64,000 nucleotides of DNA. It comes from Paenibacillus sp. R14(2021) (GTDB taxonomy: Bacteria > Bacillota > Bacilli > Paenibacillales > Paenibacillaceae). Position numbers and translations under genes: made by a program. The notes under the pieces are model-generated. The model saw nothing but the letters and a program-made list of their open reading frames with translations. It was not told the origin of the DNA and did not search any database. The stretch spans positions 496,001 through 560,000 of the forward strand of contig NZ_CP080269.1 of the NCBI RefSeq assembly GCF_019431355.1, in the 5' to 3' direction. Shown one piece after another: positions 44,411 through 52,743 of this stretch (positions within the stretch are counted from its first letter, which is position 1; every line of letters starts with the position of its first letter).

Positions 44411-44923
44411 ATGCCTACCGAACCTGAACCTGCCACCTTGTTCAAAGAAGTCGACGAGTCGCATCTGCCGAAGATACTAGCCATTTATAACTATTACGTG
44501 GAGCATACGACCGTTTCATTTCACACGGAGCCGCTGACGCTGGACGAGATTCGCGTTAACGTCATGAACGCCAGTCCCAAATTCAAAACCTTCGCTATCT
44601 TGGAAAGTGATGTACTGATCGGCTATGTGCTCCTCACGCAGCATAAGAACAAGCAGGCTTACGACGTGACGGCGGAAGTTACGGTCTATCTCGATCCGAA
44701 CCATTTGGGGCGCGGCGTCGGGAGCAAAGCGATCGCTTTCGTGGAGGAGGCCTGCCGTGCAGGTGGATTTCATGTGCTTGTTGCTACGATTTGCACAGAG
44801 AATGAACGGAGCATGCGGTTATTCGATCGGCATGGCTATGTGAAGTGCGCGCATTTTCAGGAAGTCGGGCTGAAATTCGGACGGCGGCTGGACATTGCCA
44901 GCTATCAGAAAATCATCGGTTAA
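44411..44923 (+). CDS. GNAT family N-acetyltransferase (phosphinothricin acetyltransferase-like)
   Basis: A protein of about 170 residues with the phosphinothricin N-acetyltransferase (PAT/MddA) pattern: ILAIYNYYVEHTTVSFHTEPLT at the N-terminus, AEVTVYLDPNHLGRGVGSKA (GRGVG) and VATICTENERSMRLFDRHGYV. Such enzymes acetylate methionine sulfoximine, phosphinothricin or related amino acid analogues. ATG 44411 has CGAGGAG at eight bases; ATG 44381 is an alternative with ten more residues. Confidence 0.87.
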   Translation: MPTEPEPATLFKEVDESHLPKILAIYNYYVEHTTVSFHTEPLTLDEIRVNVMNASPKFKTFAILESDVLIGYVLLTQHKNKQAYDVTAEVTVYLDPNHLGRGVGSKAIAFVEEACRAGGFHVLVATICTENERSMRLFDRHGYVKCAHFQEVGLKFGRRLDIASYQKIIG

Positions 44924-44947
44924 TTGTTCGCAAGGGAGCGTGAAGGC

Positions 44948-45663
44948 ATGGATCGCGTCGCTTATATTCGGGAACAAGAGAAGCAGTACCACGACGATTG
45001 CTATGCGCGGAGCAAGCTCTTTGAGCCCGGTTCTTGGCTGCATAAGCCGGTACAGACAGTAATGGAGCTGCTCGAAGCCTTCGACGGCAATGAGGAGCTG
45101 ACCGTGCTCGACCTGGGCTGCGGCGTCGGCAGAAACAGCATTCCGATTGCGGAATGCTTGATGCATCGCCGGGGCAGCGTCGTCTGCGTGGATGTGCTGG
45201 AATCGGCGATTAGCGGACTGACCGCTTACAGCCGGGAGTTCGGCGTGGACGCCTTCATCCGGCCGGTGTTGTCCGGCATAGAAGCGTTCGAGATTGAGCC
45301 GGGCGCCTATGATTATATTGTGGCGGTGTCTGCGCTGGAGCATGTCTGCACGATCGATGCGCTGGGGATAAGCTCGCGGAGATGGCTCGAGGGACGAAGG
45401 TTAACGGCATTAACTGTTTGGTGATCGGTACGAACCAGCGGGAAACGCTGGTCGCTACGAGCGAAGAGCTCGACCCGTTGTTCGAGATTAACCTGGCGGC
45501 GGAGCAGCTGCTGGCGCTATTGGATCGGCAGTATGCGGGCTGGGAAGTGCTGAGGCGGCTCGTTAAACCGCTGGCCTTCGATATTGAACGGCAAGGGCAG
45601 CCGGGGAAGCTGACCTCGGATTGCGTGACGCTGGCCGTGAGGAAGCTAACGGCAGAAGTGTGA
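44948..45663 (+). pseudogene. SAM-dependent methyltransferase with a frameshift
   Basis: The frame from ATG 44948 gives VLDLGCGVGRNSIPIAEC (SAM motif I), FIRPVLSG and YIVAVSALEHV, then runs off into WLEGRRLTALTVW and stops at 45424. In the next frame the expected sequence continues without a gap (DKLAEMARGTKVNGINCL, then FEINLAAEQLLALLDRQYAG and a stop at 45661-45663). The shift falls at a GGGG run near 45363, and one extra G would restore it. So this is a recently broken gene or a sequencing error. Confidence 0.75.
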
Positions 45664-45729
45664 GCGGCAAGAGGGCGATTCGTGCAAAGCCGGGACGAGG
45701 CGTGCATACGGGTGAAGGGAGACTGAACG

Positions 45730-46392
45730 ATGGAGCGGATTAAAGCGGTTTTGTTCGACTTGGACAATACGATCTTGGATCGGACGCGTACGTTCAGCGG
45801 ATTCGCGGAGGCGTTCCTGACGACGCATTTCGGCCATGTGGAGGATCGGCGGGCGATGCTGCGCCGCATCGTGGAGCTGGACGAGGACGGTTATAAGGAC
45901 AGGCATGCGCTGTTCACCGAGCTGCTTGATGAACTGCCTTGGCAGGTTCGGCCCCTGCATAGCGAACTGATGGCGCACTGGAAGACGGGCTATGCGAGCA
46001 GTTCCGTTCTGGCGGATCAGGCGCGGGAAGTGATCGAGCGCGCGAAGAGCAAATACCGGATCGGGCTCGTCACGAACGGCACGACGCAAGTCCAGTACGG
46101 CAAAATCGATCACCTCGGCATCCGGGGCGATTTTGACCTTATCCTCGTGTCGGAGGAGGCGGGCGTGAAAAAGCCGGACGCCCGCATCTTCGGACTGGCG
46201 GCCGACGGGCTGGGCGTTCGGCCGGAGGAATGTCTGTTCATCGGCGATCATCCCGTCAATGACATCGAGGGCGCGGCTCGCTGCGGCATGGCGACCATCT
46301 GGGTGCAAGCGAATCAGCCTTGGCGGGACGGCCTCGAAGCGAAGCCGCTGCACGCGATCAAGCGATTGAACGAGCTGCTGACGCTGTTATAG
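45730..46392 (+). CDS. HAD family hydrolase
   Basis: A 220-residue haloacid-dehalogenase phosphatase with a C1 cap. Motif I is VLFDLDNTILDRT, motif II LVTNGTT, motif III the lysine in GVKKPDARIF, and motif IV FIGDHPVNDIEGA. It resembles YjjG-like nucleotidases and phosphoglycolate phosphatases; the substrate cannot be fixed. GGGAGA precedes the ATG. Its end is 55 bp from a GNAT gene. Confidence 0.9.
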   Translation: MERIKAVLFDLDNTILDRTRTFSGFAEAFLTTHFGHVEDRRAMLRRIVELDEDGYKDRHALFTELLDELPWQVRPLHSELMAHWKTGYASSSVLADQAREVIERAKSKYRIGLVTNGTTQVQYGKIDHLGIRGDFDLILVSEEAGVKKPDARIFGLAADGLGVRPEECLFIGDHPVNDIEGAARCGMATIWVQANQPWRDGLEAKPLHAIKRLNELLTLL

Positions 46393-46446
46393 AGAAAGCT
46401 GCAACACTCGCTGCATGAGATATGGCGAGAGGAGGACGTACCCGCG

Positions 46447-46896
46447 ATGATTCGAATGTTGAAGCCCGGGGAAGCGCCGCCTTATGCGCTGCTTCTGCTT
46501 GCTGATCCGGATCGCTCGGTTATTGAAGCCTATGTGCATCGGAGCGTCTGCTTCGTAGCGGAATTGGAGAATGAAACTATTTGCGCCTGTCTGCTGCTGG
46601 CCGCTGGACCGGATACGATGGAAATCATAAATATAGCGGTACGCGAGGATCATCAGGGCAGAGGCTTCGGGAAGCGGCTCATCGAGCACGCGGTCCGGTA
46701 CAGCGCGGAGCTCGGTTATCGGCAGATGCACATTGGAACCGGCAACTCCAGCCTTCAGCAGCTGGCCTTGTACCAGAAATGCGGCTTTCGTATCGTCGGC
46801 GTGGAGCCGGATTATTTTATCAAGCATTACGCGGAGCCGATCTACGAGAACGGCATTCCGTGCAGGGATAGGATCCATCTTCGAAAACGGTGGTAA
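46447..46896 (+). CDS. GNAT family N-acetyltransferase
   Basis: A 149-residue GNAT protein with IINIAVREDHQGRGFGKRLIE (QGRGFG), then MHIGTGNSSLQQLALYQKCGF. The text resembles the YvbK-type aminoglycoside-like acetyltransferases. It starts behind GAGAGGAGG. A strong terminator follows, separating it from the uvrX operon. Confidence 0.88.
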   Translation: MIRMLKPGEAPPYALLLLADPDRSVIEAYVHRSVCFVAELENETICACLLLAAGPDTMEIINIAVREDHQGRGFGKRLIEHAVRYSAELGYRQMHIGTGNSSLQQLALYQKCGFRIVGVEPDYFIKHYAEPIYENGIPCRDRIHLRKRW

Positions 46897-46898
46897 AT

Positions 46899-46943
46899 AG
46901 CGGTCGTTCAGCGCTTGCTGTAAGCGCTGGATGCCGCTTTTTT
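46899..46943 (+). terminator. Terminator after the GNAT gene
   Basis: A two-part stem: AGCGG pairs with CCGCT, and CAGCGCTT with AAGCGCTG around GCTGT, followed by TTTTTT. It ends the transcript upstream of the SOS-type operon. Confidence 0.85.
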
Positions 46944-47042
46944 GTTGTTTAGCGGTATGCCAGGGGGCGAAAATAAAAAATGGGCATGCAGGCAGATTTT
47001 GACCTTGCATTAAGAGCGTATGTTCGGTATATAATATTTATA

Positions 47043-47056
47043 CGAACATATATTCG
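47043..47056. promoter_or_regulatory. DinR/LexA box of the uvrX operon
   Basis: CGAACATATATTCG differs by one base from the Gram-positive LexA consensus CGAACRNRYGTTYG. It is placed just after TATAAT (47030-47035). A further half-site, TATGTTCG, at about 47020 forms an inverted repeat with CGAACATA. So the promoter region carries a strong box and an accessory half-site, consistent with SOS repression of the polymerase gene. Confidence 0.85.
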
Positions 47057-47077
47057 CTTTCGTGGAGGGGATCACCG

Positions 47078-48331
47078 ATGTCGAGGCAAATCTTCCTGAT
47101 CGACGGACAGTCATTCTATGCCTCCCTGGAGAAGGCTGCCCACCCGGAGTATCGCGATAAACCGGTTGCCGTAGGCGATCCGTCAAGGATGAACGGCATT
47201 ATACTCGCGGCGTGTCCCATCGCCAAGTCCCGCGGCGTGACCACGGCGTCGCGCGTCGGAGAGGCGCTTGCCCGGTGTCCGGAGCTTGTCGTAATCCGGC
47301 CCCGGATGGGAACGTATATCCAAATCTCTTTATTGATTACCGAAATTTTTGAATCGTATACGGAGCTGGTGGAGCCTTACAGCATCGATGAGCAGTTTCT
47401 CGACGTCACGGGTTCTCTGGAATATTTCGGCTCTCCGGAGGAGCTGGCTGCGTGCATCCAGCACGATGTTCTCCTGTCGACGGGCGTTCTGTCGCGGGTC
47501 GGTATCGGACCTACGAAGATTCTGGCCAAGATGGCTACCGACAATTATGCCAAAAAAATACCGGAAGGCGTCTTCGAGCTCTCGTACGACAAGCTGGAAT
47601 CCACGCTGTGGCAGCTTCCGGTGCATCAGATGTTCATGGTCGCCTCGGCGATGACGCGTCACTTCACCCGGATGGGGTTATCGTATATCGGCGATATCGC
47701 CCGTATGGATTTCGGCGAGTTCAAGCGGCGCATGCGGCGCGAGATGGGCAAGCAGAGCGACATTCAGGCGGGTTACTATTGGCAGACGGCACGGGGCATC
47801 GACCCGAGCCCCGTGGAAGCGGGCATCCGGCATCAGCTGAAATCCGTCAGCCACGGCAAGGCGCTTCGCTGGAATCTGTACCGCGAGCTGGCGGATATCG
47901 AGGTCGTACTGCTGGAATTGGTCGTGGAGGTTTGCCAGCGCACGAGGCGGAATCGATTCCTCGGCGCGGTCGTATCGGTCGCGGCTGCGGAAACCGACGG
48001 CGTCCGCTCCAGCTGGTTCAGCCGGCAGATGACACTGCCGCAGCCGACGTCATTGACTCACGAGGTGGCGGCCGCCGTGCTGAAGCTGTTCAAGGCGCAC
48101 TGGAGCGGGCGGCCCGTGAGCCGGCTCAGTATTGCATTGTCGCAGCTGACGGACGACAGCGCCATTCAGCTGACGCTGTTTGAGGATCGGGCCCGCGCTT
48201 ACCGCAAGGAACGGGTTATCGACGAGATCAAAGACCGCTACGGGAGCGATGCGATTATGCGCGCCTCCTCGCTGCTGGATGCCGGCGTGGCGCGGGAAAG
48301 GGCAGAGCAAATTGGAGGACACTACAAATGA
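47078..48331 (+). CDS. uvrX: Y-family DNA polymerase (UvrX/YqjW-like)
   Basis: A 417-residue translesion polymerase. The first acidic motif is FLIDGQSFYASLEKA near residue 9, the second YSIDEQFLDVTG (Asp104, Glu105). RVGIGPTKILAKMATDNYAK carries the helix-hairpin-helix fingers/thumb. The text is closer to Bacillus UvrX/YqjW than to DinB/Pol IV, because the C-terminal little-finger domain has HQLKSVSHGKALRW. Control by a LexA box fits SOS-induced mutagenic repair. The GTGGAGGGG site lies before the ATG, and the end overlaps the next gene. Confidence 0.92.
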   Translation: MSRQIFLIDGQSFYASLEKAAHPEYRDKPVAVGDPSRMNGIILAACPIAKSRGVTTASRVGEALARCPELVVIRPRMGTYIQISLLITEIFESYTELVEPYSIDEQFLDVTGSLEYFGSPEELAACIQHDVLLSTGVLSRVGIGPTKILAKMATDNYAKKIPEGVFELSYDKLESTLWQLPVHQMFMVASAMTRHFTRMGLSYIGDIARMDFGEFKRRMRREMGKQSDIQAGYYWQTARGIDPSPVEAGIRHQLKSVSHGKALRWNLYRELADIEVVLLELVVEVCQRTRRNRFLGAVVSVAAAETDGVRSSWFSRQMTLPQPTSLTHEVAAAVLKLFKAHWSGRPVSRLSIALSQLTDDSAIQLTLFEDRARAYRKERVIDEIKDRYGSDAIMRASSLLDAGVARERAEQIGGHYK

Positions 48332-48852
48332 GCAGGCTGGACGGCAACGAACGATGGAAATCCAAGATGTTACTCACCGAGCATGCGGAGCAGTATGACC
48401 AGCAGCATGCCGGAGGCGGCGGCCAGGATGCCGCGGCCGCGAAGGCGCCCGTGCCCAAACAGCGCAATATCATTACGATGGAAGAGCGGACGATGCTGCG
48501 CGACTATATCTTGCTGCCGCATATGGAGAAGATGGTGGAGAAGAGCATCGCCGACGTGGAGCATACCACGAATATTTTGAAACGCGGGTATTTGATGGCT
48601 GGGCAGAAGATTCTGGACCGCATCGTGCAGGATCTGTACGGACTGCGGCGGGAACTGAAGCGGCGCAATATCCGGATTCTGAGTGAGGAGCAGTCGGACT
48701 TGGTCGTGTACCACCGGTATTACTGCCGGGGCTACGAGGACCGGTTCGGTATGACGCGCGACGTGATGCGTTCGGAAATCAGCGTGCAGCTGGCCCGATA
48801 CACGTCGGAGCTTGCCGTGCTGCTTAAGGGAGGGCCGGTGAAATCGAATTGA
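48328..48852 (+). CDS. Hypothetical protein in the uvrX operon (YolD position)
   Basis: A 174-residue protein whose ATG overlaps the uvrX stop (ATGA), so it is certainly in the SOS operon. The first part is Gly/Ala/Gln-rich and flexible (residues about 20-45), then RNIITMEERTMLRDYILLPHMEKMVE and a helical remainder with EHTTNILKRGYLMAGQ and LVVYHRYYCRGYEDRFG. In Bacillus this slot holds a YolD-like protein, but I see no YolD signature. It may be a partner or regulator of the polymerase; the function is unknown. Confidence 0.75.
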   Translation: MSRLDGNERWKSKMLLTEHAEQYDQQHAGGGGQDAAAAKAPVPKQRNIITMEERTMLRDYILLPHMEKMVEKSIADVEHTTNILKRGYLMAGQKILDRIVQDLYGLRRELKRRNIRILSEEQSDLVVYHRYYCRGYEDRFGMTRDVMRSEISVQLARYTSELAVLLKGGPVKSN

Positions 48853-48963
48853 CCGAACGAAGGGCAGGCGCGCTGCGAAATGGATGATCGCAGCGCGGCA
48901 TACGGGATTCAGCACATTCGCCATAGCCAAACCGTCGATTTTCACTATAATTAAAAGTACTTG

Positions 48964-49155
48964 ATGGGATTTACAAATGTTGGAGTGAATACAACCTATC
49001 AGACGCCGTCGGCCATGCTTCCGACCGGGGATCTTGAAGGCGCTTACCGCTTCATGCAGGAACAGGGCGTGGAGCTGGCGAGCGCAATCGAGCATAATCA
49101 TTGGTTCGTCTTCCGCGACCCGAACAGCAATATGCTGATGGTTGTGCGGGCCTAG
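48964..49155 (+). pseudogene. C-terminal fragment of a VOC/glyoxalase-family protein
   Basis: About 64 residues match the second half of a vicinal-oxygen-chelate protein: FTNVGVNTTYQTPSAML, then GAYRFMQEQGVELASAIEHN and HWFVFRDPNSNMLMVV. A full member has about 120 residues, and the N-terminal half is absent. No ribosome-binding site is seen at the ATG. So this is probably a remnant. Confidence 0.65.
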
Positions 49156-49237
49156 AAGGCTTAACAAGTAAGTATTTGGAAATCCACCGAAACTTTCCGG
49201 CCGCAGGCTGCGTTGAAATGACAAGAGGTGAAGGCGG

Positions 49238-49723
49238 ATGAAGAAGAAGATACTCCTGCCGTTCTTGCTGGCGGCCGTATTATTGTCGGGCTGTCAGCGA
49301 TCTGCGTTCGGGAGCGGCGGTGCGGAAGGGTTTCCGATACCAACGAAGCCCTATACCGTGGAGCAGGCTATTCAGAACGGCGACGTCGTGAACGATCACG
49401 GCACATACAGAAACCTGGGGAAATGGCGTCAATTTCTGACCGCCGTGAAGAAGCATAGGTTCAAGCATGAGCAGGTGCGCATCACCGAATACTCCCTCGA
49501 AGGTGCCCCGATCTTCAGCGAGCTGACGTATGACGGCCAGCGTATTCATTTTACATACGATAACGCCATGGATCCGCTTGGAACGAATCTAGGCAGGCCA
49601 AGCGCAGTGTGCGCCGGCGTTGATTTGAAGAGCCAGAACGATGGCCCGAAGACATACCTATTGACGGGGTGCGATACGCAAATCGGCCAATATTTTCAAT
49701 TTTATGAAGAACCGGAAGACTGA
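49238..49723 (+). CDS. DUF4362 family lipoprotein
   Basis: A 161-residue protein with a lipoprotein signal (LLPFLLAAVLLSGC, lipidated Cys near 20) and a DUF4362-type domain: KPYTVEQAIQNGDVVNDHGTYRN, then FKHEQVRITEYSLEGAPIF and LTGCDTQIGQYFQFY. Such proteins are attached to the outer face of the membrane in Bacillales and are of unknown function. AAGAGGTG lies before the ATG. Confidence 0.85.
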   Translation: MKKKILLPFLLAAVLLSGCQRSAFGSGGAEGFPIPTKPYTVEQAIQNGDVVNDHGTYRNLGKWRQFLTAVKKHRFKHEQVRITEYSLEGAPIFSELTYDGQRIHFTYDNAMDPLGTNLGRPSAVCAGVDLKSQNDGPKTYLLTGCDTQIGQYFQFYEEPED

Positions 49724-49790
49724 GGTTGAACCGGCAAGCGCCTCCATGTAAGATAAACACATTATATGCAGCAAGAAGAAAGGCACATCG

Positions 49791-51056
49791 ATGTGGACGT
49801 ATACGGTTAATTTAGTCCGTGATTTATCTCCGGGCGTGAAGCGATTCATTGCAACGGAAAGTTTGTTTGGCATTGGGGCAGGGATATTCAGTCTCATTCT
49901 AAATTTGCATTTGCTGGATCTCGGGTTCTCCAAAGGTGCGATTGGACAGATCACCTCACTCGGCGCACTGACGGTCGGCCTGACGAGCTTGCCGGCGGGC
50001 TACGTTGTGAAGCGTGTCGGGCGTAAACCGATGCTCGTCGCCGGCATGCTGCTTGCGTTTCTGTCGCTAGTGCTATTCGGCTTCGGAACGACGATGACGG
50101 AAGTCACCGCAGCGCAGCTGATCTGGTCGCTTGGCATTACGGCAATCGTAAATTCCGAAATTCAATTAATCTTCCAATATTGCCGAAGCAAGAAGGAAGA
50201 GACGAGCGCGTATTCGCTGCTGTTCGCCATGTTTACGTTCTTCACCGGCGTCGGCACGTGGATCGGCGGTTATTTGCCGGATTGGCTCCCTGGGCATTCC
50301 ACGGTCTATCAATATGCGTTCTTCGTCGCGGGTGGATGCCTCGGCTTGTCCGGCATTTTACGAGGACTGCTGCTCCCGTCCACGAATGCGAGAGCGGATG
50401 AGGGTGCAGAAGCGGGAGCTGGCGGAAGCCTCGCGGAGCAGCCAGCTGCGCGGAAGAAAGGGCACTCGTTATACTTCCTGCTCATTCTCTCGCTGCTTAT
50501 ATTTAACGGCGGTTTTACGTTCGGGCTGCTCAGTCCCTTTCTGAATGTCATACTGAAGTTCCGCTTTCATATGGAGGACGGGAATATTTCCGGTTTGCTG
50601 GCGCTGTCCGGCTTCTTCTTCTTCGTAGGGTCGATCGCGATGCCTTATCTCGTGGAGAAGTGGGGCAGCCGCAAGACATTCGTCGTGCTGTTTCTCTATA
50701 ATGTTCTCGTCGTAGCGCTGATGGCGGCCGCCATGCCGGCTGCCGTGTTCGCCGTGCTGCTGCTCCTGCGGGGAACGGGCTTCACGATGCTGAACAATTT
50801 AACCGACAGCGAATGCATGTCGGCTGTAGCCGAAGGGGAGCGCAATCTATTCGCGGGTATGCGGACGGTGTCCCGCAGCATCGGCAATACGATCGCATCG
50901 TATTGGGCAGGTTATATTTTGGCTGGGAATCATTATTCGCTGCCTTTCATTCTGACAGCTGCGGCTGTGTTGATCGGGTATATCATCTATGCCTGGCTGG
51001 TGCAGGGAATGTTGGATCGACGGCTGCAAGAACAGCAAGCGCAAGGACAGGTGTGA
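49791..51056 (+). CDS. MFS transporter
   Basis: A 421-residue major facilitator with about twelve helices. Helices 1-2 carry SLFGIGAGIFSLILNLHLLDLGFSK, and motif A is PAGYVVKRVGRKPML. A charged Gly/Ala-rich loop (ADEGAEAGAGGSLAEQ) joins the two halves. Close matches among drug or sugar exporters are possible, but the substrate is unknown. It is followed within 50 bp by the broken Rieske gene. Confidence 0.85.
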   Translation: MWTYTVNLVRDLSPGVKRFIATESLFGIGAGIFSLILNLHLLDLGFSKGAIGQITSLGALTVGLTSLPAGYVVKRVGRKPMLVAGMLLAFLSLVLFGFGTTMTEVTAAQLIWSLGITAIVNSEIQLIFQYCRSKKEETSAYSLLFAMFTFFTGVGTWIGGYLPDWLPGHSTVYQYAFFVAGGCLGLSGILRGLLLPSTNARADEGAEAGAGGSLAEQPAARKKGHSLYFLLILSLLIFNGGFTFGLLSPFLNVILKFRFHMEDGNISGLLALSGFFFFVGSIAMPYLVEKWGSRKTFVVLFLYNVLVVALMAAAMPAAVFAVLLLLRGTGFTMLNNLTDSECMSAVAEGERNLFAGMRTVSRSIGNTIASYWAGYILAGNHYSLPFILTAAAVLIGYIIYAWLVQGMLDRRLQEQQAQGQV

Positions 51057-51107
51057 CGCGAATTTTTTCGAACCGCCGCGAAGGAGGTCATTTGCATAGA
51101 TCAACGC

Positions 51108-51648
51108 ATGTCTCCTAAGAGAGTCACCCGAAGAGCTTTTCTCAGTAGTGCCGCTAAACTAACCATTGGCATTGGCGGTATACTTACGGGATGTACAGGG
51201 TTATTTTATTATGGCGCGGTTACGCATCGTAAAGTCGGCAGCGAAGCGCCTCCGAAGAACATCGTCCTGCTTGGAAAAGCTGCGGATCTGAAGCTCCTTC
51301 AGGGCGTGACCGTCTATGATTACGAAGCCGAAATCGTAGATGCATGGTATACGAAACCGGTGAAGGGCTTCGTCTACGTGACGGTTGACGAGGCAGGCAG
51401 ACTGCTAATTATGTCTCCGACGTGCTCGCATCTGGGCTACGGTAAAGCCAGCCGCTGAGGCCGAACGCAGCGGCGGGATTAAGGGATTGTATTTCCTGTG
51501 CCCATGTCACGGCGCGGGCTTTGATAAGGAAGGCCGGGCAGTCTACGCCGTCCAGCAGGGACTGGATACGTTCGAGCCGATTCTATCGGATGGGAACGTA
51601 TATTTTGATATCATGCAGCCGGTGAAAGGAATAATCGCCGGGGCTTAA
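51108..51648 (+). pseudogene. Rieske 2Fe-2S protein with a frameshift at the cluster motif
   Basis: The N-terminus has a twin-arginine-like motif (TRRAFLSSAAKL) and one hydrophobic stretch, so the intact protein would be exported and anchored. The first Rieske motif reads PTCSHLGYGKASR and stops at 51458. In the adjacent frame the sequence continues VKPAAEAERSGGIKG, then FLCPCHGAGFDKEG with the second cluster motif, ending at 51646-51648. A two-base loss between CSHLG and VKPA would explain both the shift and the absence of the expected Cys. It resembles Rieske subunits of menaquinol or arsenite-type oxidases. Confidence 0.75.
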
Positions 51649-51675
51649 GTCATCAAACAAGGAGCGTGCCGGGCA

Positions 51676-52431
51676 ATGAATAGCAAGGAACGATTCTCGG
51701 ATCGGGTGGATACGTATGTGAAGTTTCGTCCGAGCTATCCGGTGGAGGCCATCGACCATTTGTACGCTGTGGTTGGCTTGCGGCCGGATTCGGTCGTGGC
51801 AGACGTGGGTGCAGGAACAGGGATTTTCTCGAAGCTGCTTCTCGAACGAGGAAGCAGCATTATCGCGGTGGAGCCAAACAACGAAATGCGGTCAGCGGCG
51901 GAAGCGACCCTGGCGCAGGAATCGAATTTTCTCGCGGTGTGCGGATCAGCCGAGGCGACTACGTTGACGAACCAGTCCGTGGATTTCATCGTATGCGCGC
52001 AGGCGTTTCATTGGTTTGACCGGCCGGCGGCGCAAGCGGAGTTTAAACGGATTCTGAAGCCCGGCGGGCAAGCCGTGCTGATCTGGAATTCGCGGCTTAC
52101 GCAGGGCACTCCGTTCCGAGAGGGATATGACGATCTGCTGCGCAGATTCGCGACCGACTACGAGCAGATGACGCACAAAAACATCTCTTCTGCGGATCTC
52201 GCTGCCTTCTTCAAGCCGGAGACGATGCAGGAAGCCCGGTTTACGATGCGTCAAGCGTTCGATTACGAAAGCTTGAAGGGGCGGCTGCAATCTTCCTCCT
52301 ACAGCCCGATGCCCGGCCATCCGCATTATGAGCCGATGATTGCGGCGCTGCGGGAGCTCTTCGATGCAAATGCGGAGGACGGTAAGATTCAGTTTGACTA
52401 CGAGACGGAAGTGTATTGGGGCGAGGTTTGA
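51676..52431 (+). CDS. Class I SAM-dependent methyltransferase
   Basis: A 251-residue methyltransferase of the UbiE/YcgJ-like group. Motif I is VVADVGAGTGIFSKLLLERG, then IAVEPNNEMRSAAE, FIVCAQAFHWFDRP and LKPGGQAVLIW. The N-terminus (RFSDRVDTYVKFRPSYP) is typical of the family, which includes trans-aconitate and ubiquinone/menaquinone-type methyltransferases. The substrate is unknown. It starts at ATG 51676 behind GGAGCGTG. Confidence 0.88.
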   Translation: MNSKERFSDRVDTYVKFRPSYPVEAIDHLYAVVGLRPDSVVADVGAGTGIFSKLLLERGSSIIAVEPNNEMRSAAEATLAQESNFLAVCGSAEATTLTNQSVDFIVCAQAFHWFDRPAAQAEFKRILKPGGQAVLIWNSRLTQGTPFREGYDDLLRRFATDYEQMTHKNISSADLAAFFKPETMQEARFTMRQAFDYESLKGRLQSSSYSPMPGHPHYEPMIAALRELFDANAEDGKIQFDYETEVYWGEV

Positions 52432-52743
52432 TCCCCTGCATGGCCTCAAGCGAGGATAGCAGCCAGCTGGAACGCGGATTGCGCTCTGGCTGGCTGTTGT
52501 CTTAGAGAACGATTAACATTCACCCCTAAGGAGGCGAGCATCTGCATGCCGCAAATCTGGTTTGATCCCAGTCTGCTTACAAGGCGCAAGGGGCAGGACG
52601 CGCGAGAATCTGCGCATTCCATGTGAGTGTAAGGGTGGAGGGAGCGCGGAAGACGCCATTCCCATTATATAGGTCAAAGGAAACGGGGGTATTGAAGTCG
52701 AATAATACGATTACAATGAATGTGGAAATCATCGGGTGAGGAC
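52432..52743 (+). other. Intergenic stretch with a hairpin and a 26-codon frame
   Basis: About 310 bp between the methyltransferase and the MTHFR-like gene. GCAGCCAGC and GCTGGCTGT form an inverted repeat near 52459-52497, without a T tract. At 52546 an ATG with AAGGAGG upstream opens a 26-residue frame (MPQIWFDPSLLTRRKG, then QDARESAHSM). It could be a truncated gene start, but it is too short to assign. I see no clear promoter. Confidence 0.4.

Noticed and set aside
45646..46353. A 235-codon minus-strand frame opposite the HAD hydrolase
   Set aside because: Antisense to clear HAD motifs, and rich in Arg, His and Leu.
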